64,000 nucleotides of DNA. Source: Candidatus Methanomassiliicoccus intestinalis Issoire-Mx1 (GTDB taxonomy: Archaea > Thermoplasmatota > Thermoplasmata > Methanomassiliicoccales > Methanomassiliicoccaceae). Below are positions 17,566 to 25,976 of this stretch, piece by piece. The stretch lies in NCBI RefSeq assembly GCF_000404225.1, contig NC_021353.1, positions 496,001-560,000 of the forward strand, read 5' to 3'. Each line of letters starts with the position of its first letter. Position 1 is the stretch's first letter. Under the pieces are notes generated by a model that worked only from the letters and a program-made list of their open reading frames with translations, ran no database searches and had not been told where the DNA came from. The position numbers were made by a program, and so were the translations under genes.

Positions 17566-19017
17566 GTGATCATACTGCCTAATGAGAACGTTTCGATGAA
17601 AGGACATTACTCTGTTCTAGTCTTATTGTCCTTGATAAGCCTTGTCGTGATGTTTGTAGAGATCATGCTTGTGCCTGATCTGAGGCAGGTTGCATCTGAT
17701 TTTACAAATGGTGCAGAATGGATCTCATGGGTTCTGTCGATTTATCTGCTAGTAGGTGGTGTAGTAACCCCTATAATTGGAAAATTAGGTGACATATACG
17801 GTACAAGAAATTTATTGATTACTGTAATGGTAATCTACCTCCTCGGTCTGCTTGGATCTGGTTTTTCAATAACGATTTCAAACTCACTTTTTGGAGAAGC
17901 TAACATCTTTGTTTTGTTGTTTTTCAGAGGCGTACAGGGTATAGGAATGGGTATGTTTCCTCTGGCATTCAGTGTCATTCGAGATGTATTTCCTCAAGAC
18001 AGAATACCATTTGCTTTAGGTCTTGTTTCTTCAATGTTTGCAGTCGGTACATCTATAGGCCTTGTTTTGGGAGGCTGGCTGACATCTGTTGATACTTGGA
18101 ATTTTGCTTTCCACCTGGTAGCAATACCTTTCGCAATATTAATCATCGCAGCTTTCTTTGTAGTGAAGAAAGAGCAGGGAGTAGAGAAGGGTGCTAAAAT
18201 TGATGGCATGGGTGCAGCTCTGCTCGGCATCTCTGTTTTCTGTTTTCTGTATGCTGTAACTGCAGGAAGGACCGATGGATGGACAAGTTTTAAAATTCTC
18301 TCATTTTTTGTAGTGTCAGTAATAGCTGCGATTGCATTTGTACTCTGGGAAAGGCGGTCAAAAGAGCCGATAGTAAAATTATCGCTGTTTAAAAATCTCG
18401 GAATTATGAATGCTACTTTAGTAGCATTCTTTGCAGGTCTGGTTATGTTCCTCTACTATCAGACAATGCCGTTCTTTTTAGAGACTCCCGTTGAACTCGG
18501 TGGTTACTATGGATTCTCAGATACATTTGTAGTAGGACTGCATATGTTGCCAACGGCAGCTTTTCAATTCATATTTGGAATGACTGGTGGAATTGCGTCA
18601 AAGAAATATGGATCTACAAATGTAATGGTTGTTGGAACAGCAATCATGGCTGTTGGTTTCTTGATATTAACACAGTTCAATGATGTGTTCTGGAAACTTT
18701 CTGTTTCTCAGGCAGTTCTCGGAACTGGTATTGCATTAGCTATGAGCTCTTTGATCAACGTTGTTATGGATTTCACACCAAAAGACGAGTTTGGTGTATC
18801 ATCCGGTATGAACACTTTGTTTAGAACAATCGGTGGTGCAATAGGTCCTGCGCTTTCTGCAGCAGTAATGGCTCCATATGCAATTCCGGGATTTGAGGAA
18901 CTTTATAGGTATGAAGGATTTGATAGAATCTGGACAGTCGCTACAGTATTTGCAGTCATTGCATTCATAATTGCGTTAGTATTTAGAAAAGGTGGAAAAC
19001 AGGGTAAAAGATCATAA
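17566..19017 (+). CDS. MFS transporter (drug/H+ antiporter type)
   Basis: 483 residues, about 14 hydrophobic segments. The loop after TM2 shows GKLGDIYGTRNLL (MFS motif A) and TM5 carries LVLGGWLTS (motif C of drug:H+ antiporters). An export pump of the plasma membrane is likely; the substrate is unknown. Start GTG 17566 or ATG 17596 are both possible. The downstream methyltransferase-like gene begins 30 bases after the stop and may be co-transcribed. Confidence 0.75.
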   Translation: MIILPNENVSMKGHYSVLVLLSLISLVVMFVEIMLVPDLRQVASDFTNGAEWISWVLSIYLLVGGVVTPIIGKLGDIYGTRNLLITVMVIYLLGLLGSGFSITISNSLFGEANIFVLLFFRGVQGIGMGMFPLAFSVIRDVFPQDRIPFALGLVSSMFAVGTSIGLVLGGWLTSVDTWNFAFHLVAIPFAILIIAAFFVVKKEQGVEKGAKIDGMGAALLGISVFCFLYAVTAGRTDGWTSFKILSFFVVSVIAAIAFVLWERRSKEPIVKLSLFKNLGIMNATLVAFFAGLVMFLYYQTMPFFLETPVELGGYYGFSDTFVVGLHMLPTAAFQFIFGMTGGIASKKYGSTNVMVVGTAIMAVGFLILTQFNDVFWKLSVSQAVLGTGIALAMSSLINVVMDFTPKDEFGVSSGMNTLFRTIGGAIGPALSAAVMAPYAIPGFEELYRYEGFDRIWTVATVFAVIAFIIALVFRKGGKQGKRS

Positions 19018-19047
19018 TAATTTCAATAATTAGGGTATGGTGATAAC

Positions 19048-19629
19048 ATGGATCTCAAAAAAATGTACAATGAGCATTCGCTAAGGGAAAACCCGCCTGG
19101 TAATTTTCGTCCAGATGAAGTTCTGATCGATACAGTTGGGGGTAAGTTAGTCCATGGTGATTCAGCATTGGACTTTAGTAATAAGGCAGTCAATTCTTTA
19201 TATCTGGCTCAAGAAGGATTTTATGTTGCTGCCGTTGCTCCAGATCCAGAACTGGTTGCAGACACCGCATCCAAGGCAGATGAAACAGGTGCCAACATAA
19301 AGGTATACTCTTCAGACCTCACAGCTCTTCCCTTTCCAGAAGGAGAATTTAATATCGTCTATGATGACCGCTGGTTCGATCACGTTGGTTATGTTGAAAG
19401 GGAAAAATATGCTGAAGAAATGTGGAGAGTTTTGAAACCAGGAGGATATCTGATACTTGTTACGGTCCAATGTAGAAATGCAAGAACATGCTGTGACAGG
19501 GGTGATCCATATGTTATGTTTAGATCCATTTTTGATATTGAAGAAATCCGAGATGTTACTTCATTATATATGGACAGTCGGCAAAGAATGTTCTCAATGC
19601 TGATGAAGAAAAAGACTCCGGCTTTTTAA
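19048..19629 (+). CDS. Methyltransferase-fold protein with degenerate SAM motif I
   Basis: 193 residues. The overall pattern is a class I methyltransferase: motif II-like KVYSSDLTALPFPEGEFNIV and the LKPGGYLILVT strand. The glycine-rich motif I (normally a D-x-G-x-G pattern) reads ALDFSNKAVNS, with no glycines. Either SAM is bound unusually or the protein has lost activity. Start ATG 19048 follows GGTGATAAC. Its end overlaps the convergent GNAT gene by 4 bases. Confidence 0.6.
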   Translation: MDLKKMYNEHSLRENPPGNFRPDEVLIDTVGGKLVHGDSALDFSNKAVNSLYLAQEGFYVAAVAPDPELVADTASKADETGANIKVYSSDLTALPFPEGEFNIVYDDRWFDHVGYVEREKYAEEMWRVLKPGGYLILVTVQCRNARTCCDRGDPYVMFRSIFDIEEIRDVTSLYMDSRQRMFSMLMKKKTPAF

Positions 19630-20126
19630 TCATCCCTTCTTTTGGGGGGCAGGAACTTTCTCATTAGATAGTTATTGCCCTGCCTTGAGTTCATTCTAAA
19701 CCCCTTCTCATGATAAAATCTTCTGGCAGCGATATTGGTTATCTGTACCCACAGCTCTATGATCTCTGCATCATACATATATGCAATTTCTTCTATGCGT
19801 TTCATTATTTCACTGCCGTATCCTCTGCATTTGTATTCATTATCCACTTGGATTGAATTGACGAAGAGAACGCTGTCTCTGATTTCTATAGAATAATATG
19901 CAATTATTCTGTTCCCTATTTCAAAAACTTCATTGTATGTAGAATTGTGGCGCAGCATTTTTAGAAGGTCGTTATCATCCCATTCAACACCCCAGGAATC
20001 ACGAATAATCTTTGCCATATTTTCTCTGCTAATCGTAACTATCTGAGGTATATCTCCACGTTGCATTTCTCTAGACGTATATTCAACCATACGCAGGTTA
20101 TCATCATTCGACACTTCAGCAGACAC
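19626..20126 (-). CDS. GNAT-family N-acetyltransferase (RimI-like)
   Basis: 166 residues. The acetyl-CoA loop YKCRGYGSEIMKRI is near residues 97-110 and the ARRFYHEKGF motif near 133-142; both are standard GNAT elements and the latter is like RimI/Ard1 protein N-terminal acetyltransferases. Start could be Met1 or Met12 (20093). It ends 4 bases inside the convergent methyltransferase-like gene. Confidence 0.7.
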   Translation of the reverse strand: MSAEVSNDDNLRMVEYTSREMQRGDIPQIVTISRENMAKIIRDSWGVEWDDNDLLKMLRHNSTYNEVFEIGNRIIAYYSIEIRDSVLFVNSIQVDNEYKCRGYGSEIMKRIEEIAYMYDAEIIELWVQITNIAARRFYHEKGFRMNSRQGNNYLMRKFLPPKRRDD

Positions 20127-20388
20127 GAGTATGTTGATGGAAACACCATATATTATTATGTCCCTGCAAGGAGGTCAAAACGATTAAGATGTGCTCTATG
20201 TGAATGAATATGTGTTGCCAACATCCAAGTGGCTTTTTAGAATGTCCAGAATGACGACATACGCCTCCAGACGTTTATTGTTTATACTGTAGCGGCACGC
20301 GGCACAATCAATATATCTGTAATAAATCGAGATAGGAAGGCAATCATGTTATATAGATCGACTGAGCTCCTAGGTGTGGTGATTACTA

Positions 20389-20709
20389 GTGGTAAAAGTA
20401 AGCGCTGAAGCGATCGATTTCATTAAGGACTTGCTTGACAAAAATGAAAAGCAGGGTTATGGCATTAGGATTTATCTTGCAGGCATGGGCTGCTCCGGTC
20501 CTCAATTCGGAATGGCATTTCAGGAAGGAGCGAAGGATGGAGACAATACCCAACAAGAAGAAGGCTTCGCGTTCTACTATGACGACGAAACAAAAGAACT
20601 GTTGGATGAGTCTACTGTAGATTATATAGAAACTCCAAGCGGTTCTGGCCTGGTCGTAAACAATCCAAACATAAAATCATCTTGCGGTGGCTGTTCCGGC
20701 TGTCATTAA
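20389..20709 (+). CDS. IscA/HesB-type Fe-S cluster carrier
   Basis: 106 residues with the IscA/HesB fold: IRIYLAGMGCSGPQFGMAF early and a C-terminal SSCGGCSGC cluster-binding end. Such proteins carry [4Fe-4S] clusters to apoenzymes, which this genome needs in large number. The first cysteine of the canonical triad (C in GCSGP) and the two C-terminal ones are present. Start GTG 20389 follows GGTGATT. It stands alone; the 262 bases upstream show no other gene. Confidence 0.8.
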   Translation: MVKVSAEAIDFIKDLLDKNEKQGYGIRIYLAGMGCSGPQFGMAFQEGAKDGDNTQQEEGFAFYYDDETKELLDESTVDYIETPSGSGLVVNNPNIKSSCGGCSGCH

Positions 20710-20851
20710 GTACAGATGCAGCGAATTCCGCTGCATTCAAACTCATTTTTTAATTACTTCAATTCATTCAGTCTTATGCTCTAATCTAAAATTGATGAAT
20801 ATATAATAATCCCAATTAGCTTTTATAACAAAATTTCATTCCAGATCTCAC

Positions 20852-22426
20852 TTGATAGAAGATCCAGTGTATGTTAACCATCCTCTGATAAAAGAAGATA
20901 CCATTCAATTTAGAGAATATCAGCGTTACTTAGCTGATTCCTGTCTAAGTGCTTCTACTTTAGTAGTTCTTCCTACTGGTATGGGTAAGACTGTCGTAGC
21001 ATTAATGGTGGCTGCAGAAGTTTTAGAAAGAAAAGGTGGAAAGGTTTTATTCTTAGCTCCTACAAAACCATTAGTCGAACAGCACTCAGACTTTATGGAA
21101 AGAAGTATTCTTTGCAGATCTATCTGCACATTGACTGGAGAAACGACCCCTGAAGAAAGGGAACTTCTTTGGAATCGAACAGATGTAATTGTTTCTACGC
21201 CACAAGTAATTTCCAACGATCTGAAACATGAGCGGATCAAGCTGGATAATGTTAGTTTAATCATTTTCGATGAAGCTCATAGGGCTGTAGGAAATTATTC
21301 ATATGTATACATCGCCGATGAATACTCTAAAGTCAAAACCGGATTGTCTCTGGGGATGACAGCTTCACCAGGTTCCAACACTCAAAAGATCATGGAAGTT
21401 TGTACAAATCTTCATGTTGAAAGAATCGAAATCAAGACTGAACTGGATAAGGATGTTTCCGAGTTCGTTCATGAAAATTATGTAGACTGGATAATTGTAG
21501 AGCTTCCAAATGCAATCTTGGAAATCTCTAATGTGCTCAGGAGTCTTTATGATAAATACGTTGCAGAATTGAAGACTACTGGATTGATGACTCCCGGAAG
21601 ACCCGCCACAATGTCTCATCTTTTGGACGTCCAAAAAGAAGTCCAGTCCAGACTGAATCGTGGTGAAAAGAACAGGAAGCTTTACAATGCATTATCAATA
21701 CAAGCAAGGGCAGTAAAGGTCAATCATGCGGTTGAATTAATTGAAACGCAGGGAGTAACGCCTCTGAGTTTATATCTCAAAAAGATTAAAGAAGATTCTG
21801 AAGATGCCAAAGGTTCTAAGGCATCTAAAGCAATAGCATCTTCAGAGGAATTCAGTATTGTCATGGACATGGTTTCCAACACCAAGATGGAGCACCCTAA
21901 AATTTCACGAATAATGGGTGTTGTAAGCCAACAGCTCAATTCTAGACCTGAATCAAAAGTTCTTGTTTTCACTCAATATAGAGACACCTGTGATATGGTG
22001 ATGGAGTATCTTTCAAAGATCGATGGTGTAAGAGTCTCTAAACTTATAGGACAGTCTGGACGCGGGACTGAAAAGGGACTGAAACAGAAAGAGCAATTGG
22101 GTGTTCTACAGAGATTTAGAGATGATGAAATAAATGTCCTCGTTGCTACTTCTGTAGGAGAAGAAGGCTTAGATGTGGCCAATACAGATCTCGTTGTATT
22201 TTATGAGCCAGTTCCTTCTGAGATCCGGAGCATACAGCGACGCGGAAGAACTGGACGTAATCGGGATGGCAGAGTTATTGTAATGATGACGGCAGGAACA
22301 AAAGATGAAGTTTCTCAGAAGTCCAGTGATAGAAAAGAACAGGAGATGAAAAAGAGGCTTTACGCTCTTAAGAAAGAGTGGGACTCACAAAATACAGGAA
22401 TTCAGATGAGATTTGAAATTAATTAA
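20852..22426 (+). CDS. Hef/FANCM-like helicase lacking the nuclease half
   Basis: 524 residues. DEAH-type superfamily 2 helicase: Walker A PTGMGKT (about 42), DEAH (about 140), motif III GMTASPG (about 171), and RRGRTGRN (about 473). An inserted helical region (about 225-330) and overall order match archaeal Hef and eukaryotic FANCM, which act on stalled forks. Full Hef carries a C-terminal XPF-type nuclease and HhH; this protein stops at 524 without them. Start is a TTG; no clear ribosome binding site. A 156-base gap follows before DNA ligase. Confidence 0.8.
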   Translation: MIEDPVYVNHPLIKEDTIQFREYQRYLADSCLSASTLVVLPTGMGKTVVALMVAAEVLERKGGKVLFLAPTKPLVEQHSDFMERSILCRSICTLTGETTPEERELLWNRTDVIVSTPQVISNDLKHERIKLDNVSLIIFDEAHRAVGNYSYVYIADEYSKVKTGLSLGMTASPGSNTQKIMEVCTNLHVERIEIKTELDKDVSEFVHENYVDWIIVELPNAILEISNVLRSLYDKYVAELKTTGLMTPGRPATMSHLLDVQKEVQSRLNRGEKNRKLYNALSIQARAVKVNHAVELIETQGVTPLSLYLKKIKEDSEDAKGSKASKAIASSEEFSIVMDMVSNTKMEHPKISRIMGVVSQQLNSRPESKVLVFTQYRDTCDMVMEYLSKIDGVRVSKLIGQSGRGTEKGLKQKEQLGVLQRFRDDEINVLVATSVGEEGLDVANTDLVVFYEPVPSEIRSIQRRGRTGRNRDGRVIVMMTAGTKDEVSQKSSDRKEQEMKKRLYALKKEWDSQNTGIQMRFEIN

Positions 22427-22582
22427 CTTGGTACACTCACAACCGGACGCATTCTGGAAAATGATAATTGATATACAAACTATTACAATCACTGCCGTTT
22501 GTGATACTACTATATAGTAAACTCATCCCAATTATGATTAAGGCAGCGCTATGTTCTTAATATATGCAACATTGGAGGGTTT

Positions 22583-24340
22583 ATGCAGTATGGGGACCTC
22601 GTAAAGGTCTATGAAGCGATAGAATCTACGGCATCCCGCTTAGAAATGGCAGACATCCTTGCCAATCTATTCAGATCCTCAGATTGTAAGAATATTCGTA
22701 CCATTGTCTACATGACTCAGGGCAATATAGTTCCCGACTTCTATCCTGAAAAACTTGGCATGGCTGATAAATTATATTTAAGAGCTTTATCCATGGCCAC
22801 AGGGCAGAAAGGATCTAGGATAAAAGAGCTGTGGGATAAAGAAGGCGACACTGGAAAAGTTACAGAATTAGTTTTTGCTAATAAAAGTCAGACCACACTT
22901 TTTTCTCAGGATTTGACATTGGAAAGAGTTCATACGGCTCTTCTGAAAATCTGTAGAGCTGACGGAGATGGATCTCAGGATCTCAAAATGAAGCTACTGG
23001 CAGATATACTGCATGATGCCAAACCCAATGAAGCGAAGTATATTGCAAGACTTGCCACTGGCAGGATGAGAATTGGAATTGCAGCACAGACTGTGATTGA
23101 TGCTCTGGCGATTGCATTTGCTACTAAAGCTGATAAACCAGATATCGAGAGGGCTTTCAACATTACTTCTGATTTAGGTCTGGTTGGTGAAACTTTATGC
23201 CAAAACGGAATAGATGGCGTCAGAGGTATGAAAGTACATGTGGGCAACCCTATCCGCGCTATGCTTGCTGAAAGATTATCTTCTCCAGAGGAGCTCTTGG
23301 AACGTCTAGATGGCAAAGCTATGTTTGAATACAAATATGATGGTCTCAGGATTCAAGCGCACATTTCAGACAGCGGGATTAAGCTTTACTCACGGCGTCT
23401 TGAAGATATGACTGAGCAATTCCCGGATGTAGCGAAAGCACTCAGGGAAGCCTTTACTGGTGTTGATGCCATAGTGGAAGGAGAATGTGTTCCAATCGAT
23501 ATAAACACTGGAGAATTTCTTCCATTTCAGGAAGTATCCCACAGGCGTGGAAGAAAACATGATCTAAGTGAAGCAATTGAGGATTATCCAGTAAGGTTTC
23601 ATCTTTTTGATTGCTTGTACTTTGATGGAGAGGATCTTACTCTGAAACCGCTTCCCCAACGCAGAGAAACTTTATCAAAATGCGTAAAAATTACACCGTC
23701 TGTAAAACTTTCAGAAGCTAAAGTTCTAGACGATCCTGAAAAAGTACAGACATTTTTCATGCAGGCTCTTGCTGATGGCTGCGAGGGTCTCATGGCTAAA
23801 TCAATTGCGAATGATTCGATATATCGAGCAGGTGCTAGAGGCTATCTCTGGATAAAATATAAGAAAGAATACAGATCAGAAATGAACGATACTGTCGATC
23901 TGGTGGCAGTAGGGGCATTTTATGGTAGAGGGAAACGCGGAGGCACATACGGGGCACTTCTCATGGCAACATACAATCCAGACAGTGATAGCTTTGAAAC
24001 AGTATGTAAACTGGGAAGCGGATTCAGCGATGTAGATTTAGCAACAATTCCAGAAAAGCTCAATAAAACCAAGCTGGATTCCAAGTTTACAAGAGTAAAT
24101 TCTAAGCTTGAAGCAGACGTCTGGTTTGAACCATATCTTGTTCTCGAAGTAAGAGGTGCGGAAATAACACTATCTCCAATCCATACCTGTGAGCGCGGAG
24201 CTATTCGAGATGATGCAGGGTTTGCAATAAGATTTCCGAGATATACTGGAACAACCAGAATTGATAAGAAAGCAAGAGATGCTACAACAAGTGCTGAAAT
24301 AACAGATATGTACCGTAAGCAGCTGAAACAATCGAATTAA
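22583..24340 (+). CDS. lig: ATP-dependent DNA ligase
   Basis: 585 residues. The nucleotidyl-acceptor motif KYDGLR places the active lysine at 251; DAIVEGECVPID and the C-terminal EGLMAKS and WIKYKKEY follow in order, and the N-terminal ~230 residues form the DNA-binding domain usual in archaeal and eukaryotic ligase I. It seals nicks in replication and repair. Length is normal. It ends about 50 bases before the RpoL start and follows the helicase on the same strand. Confidence 0.92.
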   Translation: MQYGDLVKVYEAIESTASRLEMADILANLFRSSDCKNIRTIVYMTQGNIVPDFYPEKLGMADKLYLRALSMATGQKGSRIKELWDKEGDTGKVTELVFANKSQTTLFSQDLTLERVHTALLKICRADGDGSQDLKMKLLADILHDAKPNEAKYIARLATGRMRIGIAAQTVIDALAIAFATKADKPDIERAFNITSDLGLVGETLCQNGIDGVRGMKVHVGNPIRAMLAERLSSPEELLERLDGKAMFEYKYDGLRIQAHISDSGIKLYSRRLEDMTEQFPDVAKALREAFTGVDAIVEGECVPIDINTGEFLPFQEVSHRRGRKHDLSEAIEDYPVRFHLFDCLYFDGEDLTLKPLPQRRETLSKCVKITPSVKLSEAKVLDDPEKVQTFFMQALADGCEGLMAKSIANDSIYRAGARGYLWIKYKKEYRSEMNDTVDLVAVGAFYGRGKRGGTYGALLMATYNPDSDSFETVCKLGSGFSDVDLATIPEKLNKTKLDSKFTRVNSKLEADVWFEPYLVLEVRGAEITLSPIHTCERGAIRDDAGFAIRFPRYTGTTRIDKKARDATTSAEITDMYRKQLKQSN

Positions 24341-24373
24341 TCTATCTGTCATTCTCTGATGTCACGAGGAAAG

Positions 24374-24383
24374 ATTATATAAG
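24374..24383 (+). promoter_or_regulatory. TATA box of rpoL-truD
   Basis: ATTATATAAG, centred about 25 bases before position 24405. It places the transcription start near 24403, which argues that ATG 24405, not ATG 24393, starts RpoL and that its mRNA is almost leaderless. Confidence 0.65.
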
Positions 24384-24404
24384 TGGCGAAGTATGGAGCA
24401 CCTT

Positions 24405-24668
24405 ATGGAACTTCAGCTCCTCGATAAGGACAAGGACTCCATAAGAATCCAACTCCTAGATGCCGATATGACATTGGTTCAGCCAATAATTAATGAACTC
24501 ATCAAAGATGAGGGAGTAGATGAAGTGAGGCATATCACAGGTCATCCAGAATTGGATCTGCCTGTATTGTCTATAAAAGTCAATAATGGAAAGCCTCAAA
24601 CAGCGCTCAAAAGAGCAGCAAAAACTTTATCAAATGAGTATAAAGAAGCGCTGGAGAATCTAAAGTAA
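24405..24668 (+). CDS. rpoL: DNA-directed RNA polymerase subunit L (Rpo11)
   Basis: 87 residues. The archaeal Rpo11 subunit, which pairs with Rpo3 to assemble the polymerase. Seen: the MELQLLDKDKDSIRIQL beginning and the HPELDLPVLSIKVNNGKPQTAL core. The upstream frame to ATG 24393 adds four residues, but the TATA box places the start near 24405, and GGAG at 24395-24398 lies upstream of it. TruD begins directly after the TAA stop. Confidence 0.92.
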   Translation: MELQLLDKDKDSIRIQLLDADMTLVQPIINELIKDEGVDEVRHITGHPELDLPVLSIKVNNGKPQTALKRAAKTLSNEYKEALENLK

Positions 24669-25973
24669 ATGCAAGAATGCAGAGGTGCAGAGGCTGAAAT
24701 AGGCCTCGAAGTATTTTTTACAGACTCTCCAGGGATCGGAGGTAGGCTCAAACAAACCCCTGAGGATTTTATAGTTGATGAAATATCGCTGCCTCCCGCT
24801 GAAGATGACAGCGGCTCATATTCCATAGCTAAAGTAACTTCTCAAAATTGGGAGACCAACCGCTTGGTAAGAGAACTTTCTAAAACACTAAGAATCAGCA
24901 GAGATAGAATTGGCTTTGCTGGTACTAAAGATAAGAGAGGAATAACATCTCAATTAATGTCTTTTCAAGCTTCTGTGGATGATGTCAGGAACTTAAACCT
25001 CCATCAGATATCTATTTCAGACGTATACAGATCAAAAAAACCTCTGACAATCGGTGACTTGATTGGAAACAAATTCATTATAAAATGCCGTAATTCTGCA
25101 CTCAGCAAAGATGAAATTCAAGCTTCTATTTCCCAGACAGAATCTCAGCTTTCAGAACTGGGAGGATTTCCTAATTTTTTTGGTGTGCAGAGATTTGGGG
25201 CAGTCAGGCCAGTAACACACCTGGTAGGAAAATGGATAGCTAAGGGTGATCTGGAAAAGGCTGTTATGACATATGTTGCAAATCCTATGCCTTCGGAAGG
25301 AGGCGATACACGGGAAGCCAGAGCGCAGCTAGAGTTGGATGGGGATTTTGAAAGGGCTCTGGAATACTATCCAAAAACACTTACGTTTGAACGTATGATG
25401 ATCGGCTACCTTGTGAGAAATCCTGGAGACTATGCAGGTTCGATAGAAATCCTTCCACCCAATCTTCAGATGATGTTTATCCATGCATACCAATCATATC
25501 TTTTTAACAAGATGTTAAGCGAGCGTATCAGATTGGATCTTCCTTTGAACAAGCCAGTAATTGGTGATGTTGTGCTACCAGTAGACAGAAGCGGTCTGCC
25601 CGATCATGATCATGGTGTACCGACTACTGAGAATAACATTGATCTTGTTGAAAGGCAGGTTAAAAAAGGAAAAGCGTTCATAAGTTCTGTATTGTTTGGT
25701 ACTGATTCAACATTTTCTGAAGGAACTCCTGGAGAGATCGAAAGAAAGATAATTGAAGAAGAGAAGCTGTCTTCTTCTGATTTTATGATCCCGCTTATCC
25801 ATCAATGCAGCTCTAAGGGAAGCAGAAGAGAAATTTTAGGAACAATCTCGGATATGGAGAGTCGTGTGCTTGATGACTGCACACTTTTTTCATTCTCATT
25901 GAACAAAGGATGCTATGCTACAGTAGTGTTGAGAGAGTTCATGAAGAATGGAACTTTAATGGATTATAGCTGA
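24669..25973 (+). CDS. truD: tRNA pseudouridine(13) synthase TruD
   Basis: 434 residues. It makes pseudouridine at tRNA position 13. Visible: GFAGTKDKRG with catalytic Asp at about 88, NFFGVQRFG near 172-180 and the archaeal insertion domain in the middle. Length fits archaeal TruD. The ATG follows the rpoL stop without a gap, a co-transcribed arrangement. It is convergent with the giant TPR gene, three bases apart. Confidence 0.9.
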   Translation: MQECRGAEAEIGLEVFFTDSPGIGGRLKQTPEDFIVDEISLPPAEDDSGSYSIAKVTSQNWETNRLVRELSKTLRISRDRIGFAGTKDKRGITSQLMSFQASVDDVRNLNLHQISISDVYRSKKPLTIGDLIGNKFIIKCRNSALSKDEIQASISQTESQLSELGGFPNFFGVQRFGAVRPVTHLVGKWIAKGDLEKAVMTYVANPMPSEGGDTREARAQLELDGDFERALEYYPKTLTFERMMIGYLVRNPGDYAGSIEILPPNLQMMFIHAYQSYLFNKMLSERIRLDLPLNKPVIGDVVLPVDRSGLPDHDHGVPTTENNIDLVERQVKKGKAFISSVLFGTDSTFSEGTPGEIERKIIEEEKLSSSDFMIPLIHQCSSKGSRREILGTISDMESRVLDDCTLFSFSLNKGCYATVVLREFMKNGTLMDYS

Positions 25974-25976
25974 TTT

